Source: Pseudopyrenochaeta lycopersici (Eukaryota > Ascomycota > Dothideomycetes > Pleosporales > Pseudopyrenochaetaceae). Taken from it: a DNA stretch of 64,000 nt. The notes beneath the pieces were generated by a model. That model was not told the origin of the DNA, did no database searches, and was given only the letters and a program-made list of their open reading frames with translations. The stretch covers positions 335,557 through 399,556 of the forward strand of contig NHZP01000045.1 in assembly GCA_003313425.1 (NCBI GenBank), read 5' to 3'. A program made the position numbers and the translations under genes. This document shows, piece after piece, positions 20,374 to 31,945 of the stretch (position 1 is the first letter of the stretch; the number at the start of each line of letters is the position of its first letter).

Positions 20374-21063
20374 TTGTGCAGGCTAAAATCACAATTGACA
20401 GCAGAAGTAGCAGTAGCGGCAAAACGAGTCCATTTCCACACTCCGTCAGGTCCAAACCTATTGCACCTGCACAACGTCGCATATGTCCCTGGATTCCACT
20501 GGAACCTGATCAATGCACATGCTCTTGAGCAACAGGCCCTATTCTTCAATACTAGAACATGCTGGATGGAGTACTCGGATGGATCGAACGCCTTTAAACT
20601 GACAAAACATGGTGCATTCCGTGTTGTCGAACCACATATCAAGGATGCGATTATAAATGCCGAAACACAAGGGTCTGCAGAACGGTCCTTTGCCATGGCC
20701 ACCAAGGCACGTAAACCTCCAGTGGCAATAGCTTCGATGGATATTTGGCATGCAAGACTAGGCCATATCCGAAAAGAAGCCCTGGAACACGTGCCAGAAG
20801 CAGTCGAAGGTGTAGCTCTTGACACCCGCGACTTCCAACGTAATACGGAACTCTGCGAACAATGCCAATTGGCACAAGCACACAATACAATATCATACAT
20901 ACCGATTTGGAAAGGAACCTATCCGTTCGAGAAGGTTCACGCAGTTGTTAATCAAACGACTACTGTCTCGAATTCAGAACAGCAGCAGACCTATTCTGCT
21001 GCCAACTCACAGCCGCAGAAACGCAAGCGCGGCCGACCCAAGATCTTCTACATTTGGGTTTGA
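20374..21063 (+). pseudogene. Ty1/Copia pol fragment (GAG-pre-integrase)
   Basis: A 229-codon open frame carries the hallmark of the Copia GAG-pre-integrase zinc-binding region: N-V-A-Y-V-P-G-F-H-W-N-L, then W-H-A-R-L-G-H and, 40 residues later, C-E-Q-C-Q-L-A-Q-A-H. After about 190 codons the integrase core that should follow is missing. The frame instead passes to a K-R-K-R-G-R-P-K motif, usually found between integrase and reverse transcriptase, and stops, so an internal deletion has removed the core. The sequence is not RIP-mutated. At about 21045 it abuts a copy of the unrecognised repeat family also present at 5040-5165. Confidence 0.75.
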
Positions 21064-21142
21064 CGCCCTTTCATCGCGCCAATCGAACTTCCCACAAGGG
21101 AATTTTGACCTCATGTTCTTATGCAACGGCTGAAGGGGCATA

Positions 21143-22494
21143 CAGTGACCCCGCAAAAGTTTCCGCCGCGCATGCACGAGCCACCCTCTCAAGCACATGT
21201 ACACCAAACTTCAACACCATATATCTCAGCCAAAATATTATATAATTAATTATTTTTTTAGGTTAAGAGTTACATAGATATTTAATATTTTGTTTACTAT
21301 CCTCGTGCCTTTTTATATACAGTAATTTATTATTACATACTTAAGATAAGGCGCTTAATAAGCTTAGCTAGTATACGCTGCTAGTACTCTTTTAATACAC
21401 TATAAAAGCTATCCTACTCTTCTATAGCTTAGCTATAATTATTATATTATAGATAGAATTTATATATACGCTTCTTTAGGTACTACTAGAGGTACTTAAT
21501 TAGGTTAAGATTAGGTAAGTATGCTAGCTATTTAATAGTAGTAATATAGTACTTACGCAGAAACTTACGCGTTACTGCAGCTATATATATACACGCGTTA
21601 TCCTGTATAAAAAGCTAAGAATAACGCTAAGATAGTAGAAGCCCTTTAGTTAAGGCCTTAATATAACTTTTAGTAGAGTACCTATACTTTAGAGTATTAA
21701 ATTTACGCTCTATTATAACTAGAGGACTTCTCTAGGTATACTTATATTTATCTAACTATATTAAACCCTATACTATTTATAATACTTTTTTACTATAGCT
21801 ATAAGTTTAGAGTATTATTATCTTCTATTTCTCTTATAAATTTTAAAAAACCTACTCTTAGTTTTACTCTAAGCCTTTCTAAACTAAGTATTTATTAGAG
21901 AACTTTAGCGTGCGCTAATACTACAGGAATTAAGAGTACTCCTTACAGAACTTAAGGCGCCTTAACGCATCCCTATAATAGAGCTTAGGACGCTTTTTAT
22001 AAGGAGATTTAGTAAGGCCTTATCTTTTAAGGTATTAGGATAGTATGCTAGAGCTAGGCAGCTTTAAAGAGGTGCTATCTAGATTTATAACTACTGCTAC
22101 TTTAGCTAGCTCTTTATACTTAATTTTTAGCTGCGCACGTGCTTTATAATAGATAATCTTCTTTTAATAAAGTAATAGTATAGGTAGCTAGCTGCTGCGA
22201 GGTTTATCTACAGTTATACTTGTTTAGTAATATTTCTTCTTAAGGTCGCGTATAGCGCGTTTACTCTAGCTATACGCGTTAGTAACTTAAGCAACTATAG
22301 AACTACTATACAGCATCCTAATAATTTAATCTTGCTGCTAGACTGTTAAATTAGGGCCTCTGCGCGTATTTTAGTCTATTTCTTGTAAAATTTAGCGACG
22401 TAGTGGCATAGTTATAATACTTGAAAGGTGAGAAGGAGATGTTGTGAGGGAACGCGTCGCGACTAGTGTGGCGGAAACTTTTGCGGGGTCACTG
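21143..22494 (-). mobile_element. Tc1/mariner element (DD34E type), RIP-inactivated
   Basis: This 1352-bp element has terminal inverted repeats CAGTGACCCCGCAAAAGTTT (first 20 of about 25 identical bases) and TA on both sides (21141-21142 and 22495-22496). The minus strand holds a transposase ghost: D-N-A-R-V-Y-I-A-A-V-T-R-K-F-L near 21500, then L-N-L-I-E-Y-L, matching the second Asp and the Glu 34 residues later. Most CAG/CAA codons are now stops. It inserted into the unrecognised repeat family: the intact, uninterrupted site can be seen in the other copy at about 5123-5135. Confidence 0.85.
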
Positions 22495-22496
22495 TA

Positions 22497-24907
22497 GTAT
22501 AGTCCACATATGATGAATAGTTTTACGTTAGTACTTCCTCATCCTGTGAAAGACGGTGCGGCGAGAGCTTTGCCTGAATGGAGCCCTAAGTGAGACAGGG
22601 ATGTGGGTGCCGCAGAAATGTTGGGACTTCAAGCGAGTGTGAGTGGCGGCCCACGTGCAGTGTGCATGATTTATCCACCACTGAGCACCACTCAGCAGTG
22701 TGCATGATTTACTGTAACGTGCCCCACTGCGTAGCGAGACACACCGTGTACTCACCGAGCAGTCTGTGATCGCGTCCTGGGATTGGACACGTCCGTTCAG
22801 AAAGAATCAAGTTTTTCTATGACTGCGACTCTGTGAAGAGATACACCTAGCATAAGTAAGTTCGCCTACCACATGCCAGCAGTGGCGAACGGAAATGCGT
22901 CCAGAAACCGGAGACGAGTTATCCGTGGCGGGGTTGCGTTTCGCAGTACACGTGGTTGCCCGACGGCGACTGTGCATGAGATATCAGAAAGCTATGGAGG
23001 GCCTGGCGAGGCAGGTGCGGTTCATCAACTGAATCATGCAAAGCTTTCATGCTGTGATGTCAACAGATCTTGGCGCAGACTTCTATCGCCGATGCTCAAT
23101 CTACGATGAAGAGTCGGTACGCATACTTATGCACGCTTTAAGGGTATGCAGGCAACTTAGGGCTAATTCGAAGTACTATGCTTGACATAATCGAGCGTTG
23201 AGATAGCAGGGTAGGCAGGGAACGGGAAGGAGGAAGCCATCGAGTTCTGCAAGCATGCTTGACTTGTCAGCTGAGTCTCAAGGGTGAGATGTGGTACTTA
23301 GCTGAGCTGGCAATACCTTCATGGGCGGCGGGTTGATGTTGTCTGGCAGTCACCATCCTGTGAGTCCCTAAAATTAGATTGAACTTGATCTGTGCAGTTT
23401 CCCATTCGGGCTCCTTTGCTTCTCGGGCTGTTCTATTATCAGTAACGTTAGCTTGTAAGGGGCTGCGCAAAGGTTGCCGATGCCTGGTAACAGGGTTGTA
23501 TTCAATGAAGAAGAAAGCTATCTCAGGAGTAAGGCAGCATTAATATCTGCCTAACTCCTCGTGACTCTATGATCGAGAAACTCCTAGAAGTTTCTAGGAC
23601 TCCGAAGGTTCCACCGAGGAACATTACAACTAGGCTTTAGCCTCTTACATAGCTATATATAGCGCCGTCTTAGGGCCCGAAAGAGGTCCTCACAACATTA
23701 AAAGCCGTTCTATAATGTTAGGAGGCTGGACTGAACGTGCTTCGCCGAACTATTTCCAGAGGATCTCCTGCGCTTCTCTCTGATACGTTAGTAGCTCAAC
23801 TTCATTGCTAGTGAGAAGATTGTTTGATATCCGCATGAGCCAGCTTGCAACGGGCAGTGAATGAGTCTTACTAGAGTATTCAGATCTGCCAGCAACTATG
23901 CATCTCTAGACACGAGCCCATTGAAGCGAGAGTTTCCAGACGTCAAGAGCATCACAACAAAATGTGAGCGAATATTAGGCGAGGAGTGTATTGGTGGGGA
24001 GGCTGCACTGCTCGCAGAACGTGATTCGCATGCGGACTCAACGTTCTTTTTATTCTTCCACTGTATGAGATAGTCACAAGAGATAGTCACGCTTCGAGCT
24101 ATTCCTCAATCAAGTGGTGCTGACGACAAAGTCTTTGTTCGCTCGTCGCCACTCAGCATCGGCATCGGCACCACTTCGCACCACTCAGCGCCACTCACCA
24201 CCACTCAGCATCATATTCATCATACCAACGTCATCAAAGGTTGTCTCGTCTCGAGCGGTCTAATTCTCAGTAACCATGTCCTTCATCACTAAGATAGTAT
24301 CTTCCAGCATCAGGCCATGTGACTCACGGCAACAAAGTACGTGTAGCGTATGTGAAACAACACTCAGAGAGTAATCAAGGGCATACATCGGCGGTAGCCA
24401 ATATCTGTGGGGAGGTCGCAGTGGACATCGTAGGTTTCCCAACGTTACCTCTATGACAATGTTTTACGCGGTATTTTCGTTCAAGCTTGTTTGCTTAGTT
24501 GTATACAAATAAAACTCACAGATCACAGCAAACAGTCGGGGAACATCAGCTAGAAGCAATAGCGTCGTAGAATCATGGGCAAAATTGGTCGTCTTATCGC
24601 TTCCAAACGTCAACAGTGCTCAGATACCAACGACCGAACTGAGGTCAAAAAGCCCCGAGACTCTCTCCGTCCGATTAAAAATGAGCGAGACAAATCTAGG
24701 ATAATCTGCTCAACCAGCGCAAATACCTCTTCGCATAGACGGGATTGAGCTGACGAAATAGCTCCTCCTTCCCTCCTCCATCCTCCTAAGAGCTATTACC
24801 CCTCCTACTTAGGTGATGATACTATAGTCATAAATTCAATAATTGCAAGTACACTTAAGTTCTGGAAGCTTCTCATAGAATGTTGTAATGGCAAAACGAA
24901 TTTCATC
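22497..24907. other. Gene-free mosaic with short direct repeats
   Basis: Mostly GC-balanced. The first 50 bp continue the unrecognised repeat interrupted by the Tc1/mariner element. CAGTGTGCATGATTTA occurs twice at 22650-22710. CCACTCAGC-type units recur at 24150-24225. A segment near 23520-23700 (TATATATAGCGCC...ending TCACAACA) has an LTR-like look, but I cannot find a partner or a target duplication. Open frames up to 78 codons show no domains. A 57-codon frame at about 24575 is unsupported. Confidence 0.35.
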
Positions 24908-25478
24908 AACCAGGGATAGCTGCTCACGCCTCTAATAACCCCATTTTAAAGCGATCCCAGTCATCTTCAGACTCTCCCATATAATTAAACTCAGGATAGA
25001 GCTTATAAACCTTCTGCTTAAGTGCGCACCAGATGTGTTCAATTAGGTTAAGGTCTAGAGAATATGGTGGGAAGTTAACTGTCCATACTCAGTGAACCTC
25101 CAACCACTCCTCTAAGAGAGCAACAGTATAGATACGTAAGTTATCCTTTATAAACCTCTCGCCAGCTCTATATTAAGGCAATAGGCCTTCCTCAAGGGCC
25201 CGAGTATAACTCCACGTGCTATAGCCTTTACGTCGTGCCGATGGATCGCGGGTCATAATTACTAGAGGACTACGCCCAACACGACCCCCTGCAGTCATCC
25301 ATATTGACGCCCACACCATGCGAGCAGATTGGCGAGCAGTGGTAACTTCATCTATCATCTCATGCCTCCATTTCTCATCAGGTAATCGCCATACCCATGG
25401 TGTGTTGTGGCCAGAGCCTCGGGCGATTGAGCACTCGTCGCTGAACCTGAAGACTGTATGCATACAACACTGCCGCAT
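24908..25478 (-). pseudogene. Tc1/mariner transposase fragment, not RIP-mutated
   Basis: The minus strand reads the second half of a Tc1-type transposase: F-R-F-S-D-E-C-S-I (first Asp), V-W-R-L-P, V-I-M-T-R-D, and after a TAA near 25175 the D-N-L-R-I-Y-T and L-D-L-N-L-I-E-H-I-W region. The same segment exists as a RIP-damaged full-length copy at 37501-38856, matching from about 24908 to about 25458 in this copy. The N-terminal helix-turn-helix half is absent and there are no inverted repeats, so it is a truncated relic. Confidence 0.75.
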
Positions 25479-25683
25479 GGTTGGTAGGGCAAGTGTTGCT
25501 AGGGAGTCAAAGGACGAAACTCAACCTAGGTTTTGTTTGACGTACGTCGAAAAAGGGTTTGATGGACTGGACTTGGAGTGCTGATGCGTATGACGGAAGC
25601 AGTAGGAACAAGTGTACAGGGCCAAGAATTTATATGAGAATAAGCAAAGCCCTAACCCAGATCGACGTCACCGCAACCATCTA

Positions 25684-27000
25684 ACGTAAACACGTAGCGA
25701 GTCGGCCAACTAAGCGAGTCGGCCACCCCATCAACTTTCTCGACGCGTGCTCTCCAAACTCTAATGGCTCCACGACGTATTACTCAATTAAGTTACAATG
25801 AATCAGATATTGCTTTAGCTATCTTTGCGCTTAATCGGAAGCAATTGCAAAGCTCCCGGACTGCTGCTTCTACGTACCACGTCCCCAAATCAACGCTGAA
25901 CGACCGACGCGCCGGAACGCGCGCCCGACGCGATTGCACTCGCAATTCGAAGAAGCTTACTGAGCGAGAGGAGGATGCTGTTGTTAGATATATATTGGAT
26001 TTGGATTCACGTGGATTTCCACCTCACCTAACCTGGCTGCTGTACGTGATATGGCCGATACTTTACTAGGTCTGCGTGGGGCTGGACGAGTTGGACGAGA
26101 CTGGCTAAAGAACTTTGTCAAGCGTAGAGACAGTTTTAAGACACGTTTCAACCGTCCATACGACAGGCAAAGAGCCTTATGTGAGGATCTAGAGGTGATT
26201 AAGACCTGGTTTACGCGGGTAGAGGAGACAAAGGCTAAGTACAGCATCCTAGATGAGGACGTGTACAATTTTGACGAAGCTGGCTTTATGATGGGCAAGA
26301 TCATGACTTAACTTGTTGTGACTAGGTCTGAGAGGAGGGGTAGAGCAAAGACAATCCAGCCAGGCAACCGTGAATGGGTTACGTTAATCCAGGGAATTAA
26401 CGCAGCTGGATGGGCAATCCCGCCGTTCCTAATCTACGCAGCTAAGTATCACTTGTCTGCCTGGTACGAGGAAGATGATCTCTTACTTAACTGGGCAGTT
26501 GGAGTTAGTGATAATGGCTGGACAAACAATAACTTAGGGGTTCAGTGGCTAGAGCACTTTAACTGGTATATAAAGACGCGCGTGGTTGGCGCACGTAGGC
26601 TGCTTATCTTTGATGGCCATGAGAGCCACTACTTAGCCCAATTTGAAGAGATGTGTAAAAAGAATAACATTTACACTCTCTGTATGCCAGCCCATTCGTC
26701 TCACTTACTCTAGCCTCTTGACGTTGGCTGCTTCTCTCTATTAAAGAAGGCGTACAGCCGTTAGGTTGAAGACCTGATCCGAAACCACATCAACCACATC
26801 ACTAAATTTGAGTTTCTGCCAGCCTTTCGGGCGGCCTTTGCGCAAGCGTTTACTCCAGCCAATATTCGCTCAGCTTTCCGAGGCGCTGGGCTTATTCTAT
26901 TGAATCCAGCTGTTGTATTAGAGAGACTGGATGTACGTCTCCGTACGCCAACACCTGCTGCCTTGGAAGAAGCCCTCTGGCAAGCCAGAACTCCAAGGAG
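25684..27000 (+). mobile_element. Fot1/pogo-like element, 3'-truncated, lightly RIP-mutated
   Basis: Starts after TA (25682-25683) with ACGTAAACACGTAGCGAGTC. The subterminal block AGCGAGTCGGCC is duplicated, as at the right end of the element at 25-1969. The transposase opens at ATG 25764: N-terminal Psq/HTH region, then one frameshift near 26030. It continues in frame through N-F-D-E-A-G-F (first Asp), L-I-F-D-G-H-E-S-H (second Asp) and P-L-D-V-G-C-F (third). Stops at about 26309-26311, 26711-26713 and 26761 stand where CAA/CAG is expected. Homology fades near 27000, before the C-terminal basic tail and right repeat. It is the best-preserved guide for reading the copy at 25. Confidence 0.85.
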
Positions 27001-28030
27001 AGATATGCGAAGGTCGATGCAGACGTCACAAGGTATGCAATTGGGAGCGCTCGAGTATCAAATGCGCTTCTATAACTGACACGCCACACGGTGGGAGAGG
27101 AGATTCGTTCACTTTCGTGGTTCCAAGTAGCTCAGCGTACGGGCTTCACCGAGATCTTGAAGAAATACAAGCGATGGACAAAGGACAAAGAGCTCAGTCG
27201 TGTCTTTAAGGAACCTCAGACAGCCGTTGCACGCGGCTCTTGAAGAGTTACTGTAATATGGACTGGACCCAGAAATTTATGAAGGAGGAAGAAATTAGCA
27301 AAGATGTCGAATCGGGCTCTGTGGATCTATTTTTAGCCTAAAGATCCCATAGCGGCTTCCACGAGAGTGCAACACTATGCTACCCACGTACCTTAGTGTA
27401 CACTGAACTCGAAGGCCTTTAATAACGAGTATACGTTTATGCGCCTCAAACACCCTTCAAGATACCAGGCTCGTTGGGGGTAATCCTGGGTAAGCCTACT
27501 TCGGCCATCCAGGCAGATGGCAATCCGCTCTTTCTGGATTCGACAGCAGAGGTCCCCAGAGACCCATACCGACCACGATGGAGAAAAGGCCCGCAATGGA
27601 CACGAAAGTGAATGCGCATCAGGCAAAAGCCTCGCGATATACAGTACGACACGGACAATTGTGGGAGTGATGCTGTACGATGGCAGGAAAGTCCGCCTGT
27701 CGGAGGAGGACGTGGAGGATGGAGAATCGCATGGAAGCTGACCGTCAATAGTGGTCACTCCGCTCTTTGACGCGGTGCAGCAAGGCAGAGGAGCCGCACA
27801 GCGTACTGTATCTGCAAGCTATCCTACTTTCCAGCACCGACTTCAAAGAAAATATTGAAACTATGTTGTCGAGGTCTGCAACAGGGTATCCCACCAACGT
27901 GTGGGTCGCTCGAGCCTGTGTAACGTGTCACACCATCAAGCAGCGCTTGTCGATCTGGGGAACAGCCCGTTGGGGTGCCACGCGCGAAAGCCTACTTGGC
28001 TTGATCGCACCGTGATCTGCAAGACACTAC
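27001..28030. other. Unrecognised spacer between pogo and Tc1 remnants
   Basis: Not RIP-mutated. Open frames of 74-121 codons on both strands overlap each other in the 27390-27760 interval. None shows a domain or a plausible start context. Probably unique flank or an old transposon part. Confidence 0.3.
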
Positions 28031-28786
28031 ATGGGTGCATTAGCCCAGGAAACTCTAATTCAAGGCCTCACTAAATCTCGCTGTAAAATACGTCCTAAGC
28101 TCAACCGCGCGCATGCGTTGAGGCGCCTCAAGTTCTGTAAGGAGTACTCGCACTTCCCGTGGCATCGGCGCACGCTCAAGTTCTCAGGTGAGTGCTCAGT
28201 TCAGAAGGACTCAGGCCAAAATCAAGAGTGGGTTTTCCGCTACCCATGGGAGAAATGGAAGCTAAGGATGCTAGAAACCCGCAGTACTAGCAGGAAACCA
28301 GCACAGATGGTGTGGGCGTTAATATGGTTGAATGAACGTGGGCAAGCACGGAGAAGTAAGCTTGTCATAATGGAGCGCGATTTCAATGCTCCAAAAGGTG
28401 GCTACTCCGCCCAAAGTTACATTCAAGCCTTGACAAAGGGCCTTCTACCTCATTGGCGTCGTACATAGCTATTTATGCACGATAACGCGCGCATCCATAC
28501 AGCTGCAGTGACGCGTGAGTTCCTCCGTGAGCACTACATCAACACCATCAACTGGCCAGCGTACTCACCTGACCTCAACCCAATTGAGCACCTCTAGTGG
28601 CATCTCAAGAAGCGCATGCATAAATTCTATCCTCAGTATAACAACTATAGCGCCGCTGACTTTTGCAGTGCATTGAAAGAGTGCTGGCGTCGCATACCAG
28701 CGAGGCTTATCCGCCGCCTTATCTTAAGTATGCCACGACGAATTGCTGCATGCAGACAAGCGCGAGGTTGGCAAACTAAATATTAA
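28031..28786 (+). pseudogene. Tc1-type transposase, 5'-truncated
   Basis: The frame runs from about 28031 to TAA at 28784-28786, with TAG at 28466-28468 and again in the I-E-H-L-(stop)-W motif. It has D-N-A-R-I-H-T-A, then W-P-A-Y-S-P-D-L-N-P-I-E. The Glu lies 34 residues after the intervening Asp count, so it is DD34E. The first catalytic site reads F-S-G-E rather than F-S-D-E, a loss not explained by RIP. The DNA-binding half is missing. The right inverted repeat (CAGTCACATAAATAAAGTTT, reverse-complemented) ends at 28924 next to TA at 28925-28926; no left repeat is seen. Confidence 0.8.
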
Positions 28787-28996
28787 CTGCGTACGCAACT
28801 CCTGCTTCAAAAATAATTCAATTATATTATGTTTTGGCTGAGATACGTGGTGTTAAAGTTTTGCGTACAAATGCATATAAGGCTGGCTCGTGCGCTGGCG
28901 GAAGAAACTTTATTTATGTGACTGTAATGAGTTAGGATATAGTAACATATAAATAACTTTTCTCGCCTTATACTAACTAGCACATAACAGTATAAA

Positions 28997-29880
28997 TTAG
29001 TTTAGCGTTTTTATGTCTAGTAATTCTAGCTCTAACTTAAGAGCTTCTAGAACGTCCTTGCCTGTTTTATATTAGTAGTCCTAACATCCCCTAATTACTT
29101 CTCTACTACTTAGCGTTAATAGGTTAGGGAATTTCCCGTCTATAAATAAAGCATTTACTTCTGCCTTATAAGCAGTTCTGTCTTCTATAGTAATAAGAGA
29201 CGCGCCTTCTCTATATAGCTAATGTCCTGTTAGGATGGTGTATATAATAGTTCTTAAGCTAAAGATGTTAGTTGCGGCTGTTAATACCTATAGCTTTCTG
29301 GGGTCGAAGAATAGATTATTAGGTAATTTCCTACTATTTAATCTTAATTCTTCGCACTTTAACCCGCTAAAGCTACATACCTATAGGTTAAGTAATGGCG
29401 GGGAGTTAATATATAGATTAACTGTGCTATGCACTAGTAAATTTTTAAGTTGTAGATCTAAGTGTATCACGCCCTGCTCGTGCAGAAATGCAACAGCTTT
29501 AGTTACTTGCTTACTCTATCTCTAGCGCAGACAGGTATCTATCGCGATATTATTAGAGTTAATATAGGCCTGCAGGTTTCTATAGCTTACTTTACTAAGC
29601 TTAATACTAGTATCGCGGACTCCCTAGAATCTGTTAATAATACTTAGCTTTTAGCTATACTTGCGTTTAGAGTTCTACTAACGGAACGATCCTAGGGTGA
29701 CTACCTAATTTTTTCAGAATTTGCGCCTTAATAGTAATTGCTTTAGCATTCTCTTCCTCTAATCTTTAGTAATTAGGATTACCTCTCTAAACATCTATAG
29801 GCGATTTAATAATACGGCCTAGGCTTACGCGAGAGAATTATGAGGTGCTACTAATATATTTTAAGAGCTCTATTTTGCGA
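28997..29880 (-). pseudogene. RIP-destroyed protein-kinase-like gene
   Basis: Minus-strand reading with RIP stops shows a kinase fold. Near 29870-29720 there is R-I-I-K-S-P followed by E-E-E-N-A-K-A-I-T-I-K-A-Q-I-L-K-K-L-G-S-H (helix C and the region after it). Near 29510-29450 there is V-A-F-L-H-E-Q-G-V-I-H-L-D-L-Q-L-K-N-L (catalytic loop, H-x-D). Then comes S-F-S-G-L-K-C-E-E-L where the D-F-G-like segment belongs, and I-F-S-L-R-T-I-I-Y-T-I-L-T-G-H near 29250. The last codons are L-L-D-I-K-T-L-N with a stop at 28997-28999. One or more frame changes lie between the lobes. It looks like one of the small, multicopy fungal kinase-like genes. Substrate unknown. Confidence 0.55.
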
Positions 29881-31299
29881 GGGGTAATAGATAGTAGAGG
29901 TGCCTAAGTTTAGATATTTCAGGGCTTACTAGTAGGTTTATTAGATAGTAAATGTACTACGTATTTATTTAGTACTAGGTTAACGCTTTAATATATTTAT
30001 TACACGTGCAAATTATAAGTGCTTAGACAGCTTAAATAATAATTATATATAAACAAAAATCTAAGTGCTTGTACGAGCGCTATAAGAGCGCTTTATCCTT
30101 TATTAGCAGAAAATTTCCTTTATTACTAAGAATGCCTATTACTTATCTGTGGTATTTAGCGTAAGATCCTAATAAGGCGGGGGTGTATAGACGATTACTT
30201 TAGGGGTTGCGGCAGCTGTACTTCCTATACTTAGCTGTAACTCTCTTAGAGCCTAGCGTGTTTGTTATAGGCGTATAGCCTGCTTTATTTGTGTTAGGGC
30301 AGGTGTTATACTTAATAATCTCTTCTTTAGAATCTTTATAAGAGAAGAATTTTATAGATATAGTCTTTGTGCATATCCTAGACAGAGAGTTAGTTAGTAT
30401 AGCATAACCTCCCTATTAGCTGAAATAGAGCTTACTTAAGAGATTTATATTTCTATGTAAATATAGATCCTATAGGACTTGTTGCTCTTATTTATATCTG
30501 CCTAGCCCCGCTTATAAGCTTACTGACAAGGGGTAGTATACACGCCCTAAACATGCATTCTTGTCCTTACACGCTAGAAACATAACTTAACTTTCTGCTC
30601 CTTATATACTAACGATAAAAGTCCTTAATATATTAATAATAACTTTTTCCTTTTTCTAAACTAGATTTCTAGTTTATTAAGGAATTAAATAGTAATAGAG
30701 CTTTAGCTCTTGCGAAAGGATAGGGCTTAAGAGGAAATTATAAGGTAGATATATAATTTAGTAGGGAATTACTAAAATAGCAGTGTATAAAATAGTAGCT
30801 AAGCGGTTAAAATTAGCGCTAAGGATTATGCTATTGTAATTTTACTAAGTGTAATGCTTTAGTACACCTTTTTAGGTAGTAATAGCTGGGCTAGATAGTA
30901 CCTAATTAACTATAGTATAGGTAGGGTTTCTAGATTAAATTCTGTCTATGCTGTAGGAATAACGTTCGTCTAGACGCCGTAAGCTCTAAACTTAACTTTA
31001 ACTTTCTTTAGAGATCTCCTTTAGCCCTTATTATAAGTTATAACGTCGTAAGTAACTTATAGGCTGCGTACTATAGAAATAATATTAGCTGATTAATAGA
31101 AATTACTAAACTAAATACTGCCGCCTGTCTTATCTTAACTACTATTGTTCGCACGCGACTGCGCTAGCTGGCACCTAAGAGCCTTGCTATTACCTGAAAA
31201 TGCGCACTGCCTCTTATGAGTCTACTTGACTCCTACGTCCCTATCCTAATCTATATAATACAGATGCCCTTTTCTATAGCTTTGAAATCCTTGTTGTTA
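29881..31299. other. RIP-saturated AT-rich DNA with minus-strand coding ghost
   Basis: Few CpA sites remain. From about 30450 to 29900 the minus strand can be followed in long runs broken only by TAG/TAA, as expected for a RIP-killed coding sequence, but I recognise no family. 30640-31300 shows nothing I can interpret. Confidence 0.35.
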
Positions 31300-31945
31300 G
31301 CGGAGGATATATAAAAGACGTTTTTAGAAGATGCGATTTTCTATGTTAAGGATGCAGCGGTTAGAGATAGAGTTAAAGAGATGCAGGTGAAGGGCTTTCC
31401 TATTAAGTCTGCAGACGGTCTTAATTTCTATAAGGAGAACGTCTTAGATAATATAGTAAGCTAAGAACCTAGTAGCATAAGCTCTTAGCTAATCTTCTTC
31501 TAGCGTGTCTAACGTGTGTTAGAGGCGCTGTTTCTATAGTCTAGCCTTAGAATCTACGATTTATACTAATTTAATGCAGACTATATTTACGCCTTTATAA
31601 CAGGGCTGAATCTTAAGCTGAAGGCTGTTGTTATTTAATTATGTAGCCTGTAATTAAGCATGCTAGTATATAGTAGTTTATAACTACTCTAGATTAAGGG
31701 CTTTAACGCATTAAATAGCCTATTAGAGATACTATATACTCCTCTTAAGAAGTGTAAGCCTCTTAAAGTTATAATAGAGAAAGGTGGCTTATAAGTGTAC
31801 AGTATTCCTCTATTTATATAATCTGACTAGCGACATAGAGTTATTCTTAACGCACGCCTCGCCTTTAAGAACTTTAAAGGTTTTGTAATATATTTTGTAT
31901 TCGCGATAAAAGAAGAAGTTTCCTAGGAGTAAAGAGCTTAAGTAA
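31300..31945 (+). pseudogene. RIP-killed gene of unknown family
   Basis: A plus-strand frame of about 210 codons is readable with stops only at TAG/TAA. It contains A-I-F-Y-V-K-D-A-A-V-R-D-R-V-K-E, F-N-A-D-Y-I-Y-A-F-I-T-G-L-N and I-I-E-K-G-G-L. The clean run of ordinary codons between RIP sites argues for former protein-coding use. No domain is recognised. It might be a domain of a larger transposon or cargo gene extending downstream. Confidence 0.35.

Noticed and set aside
24150..24225. CRISPR-like direct repeats
   Set aside because: CCACTCAGC units are short, irregularly spaced and without unique spacers; the organism is a fungus.
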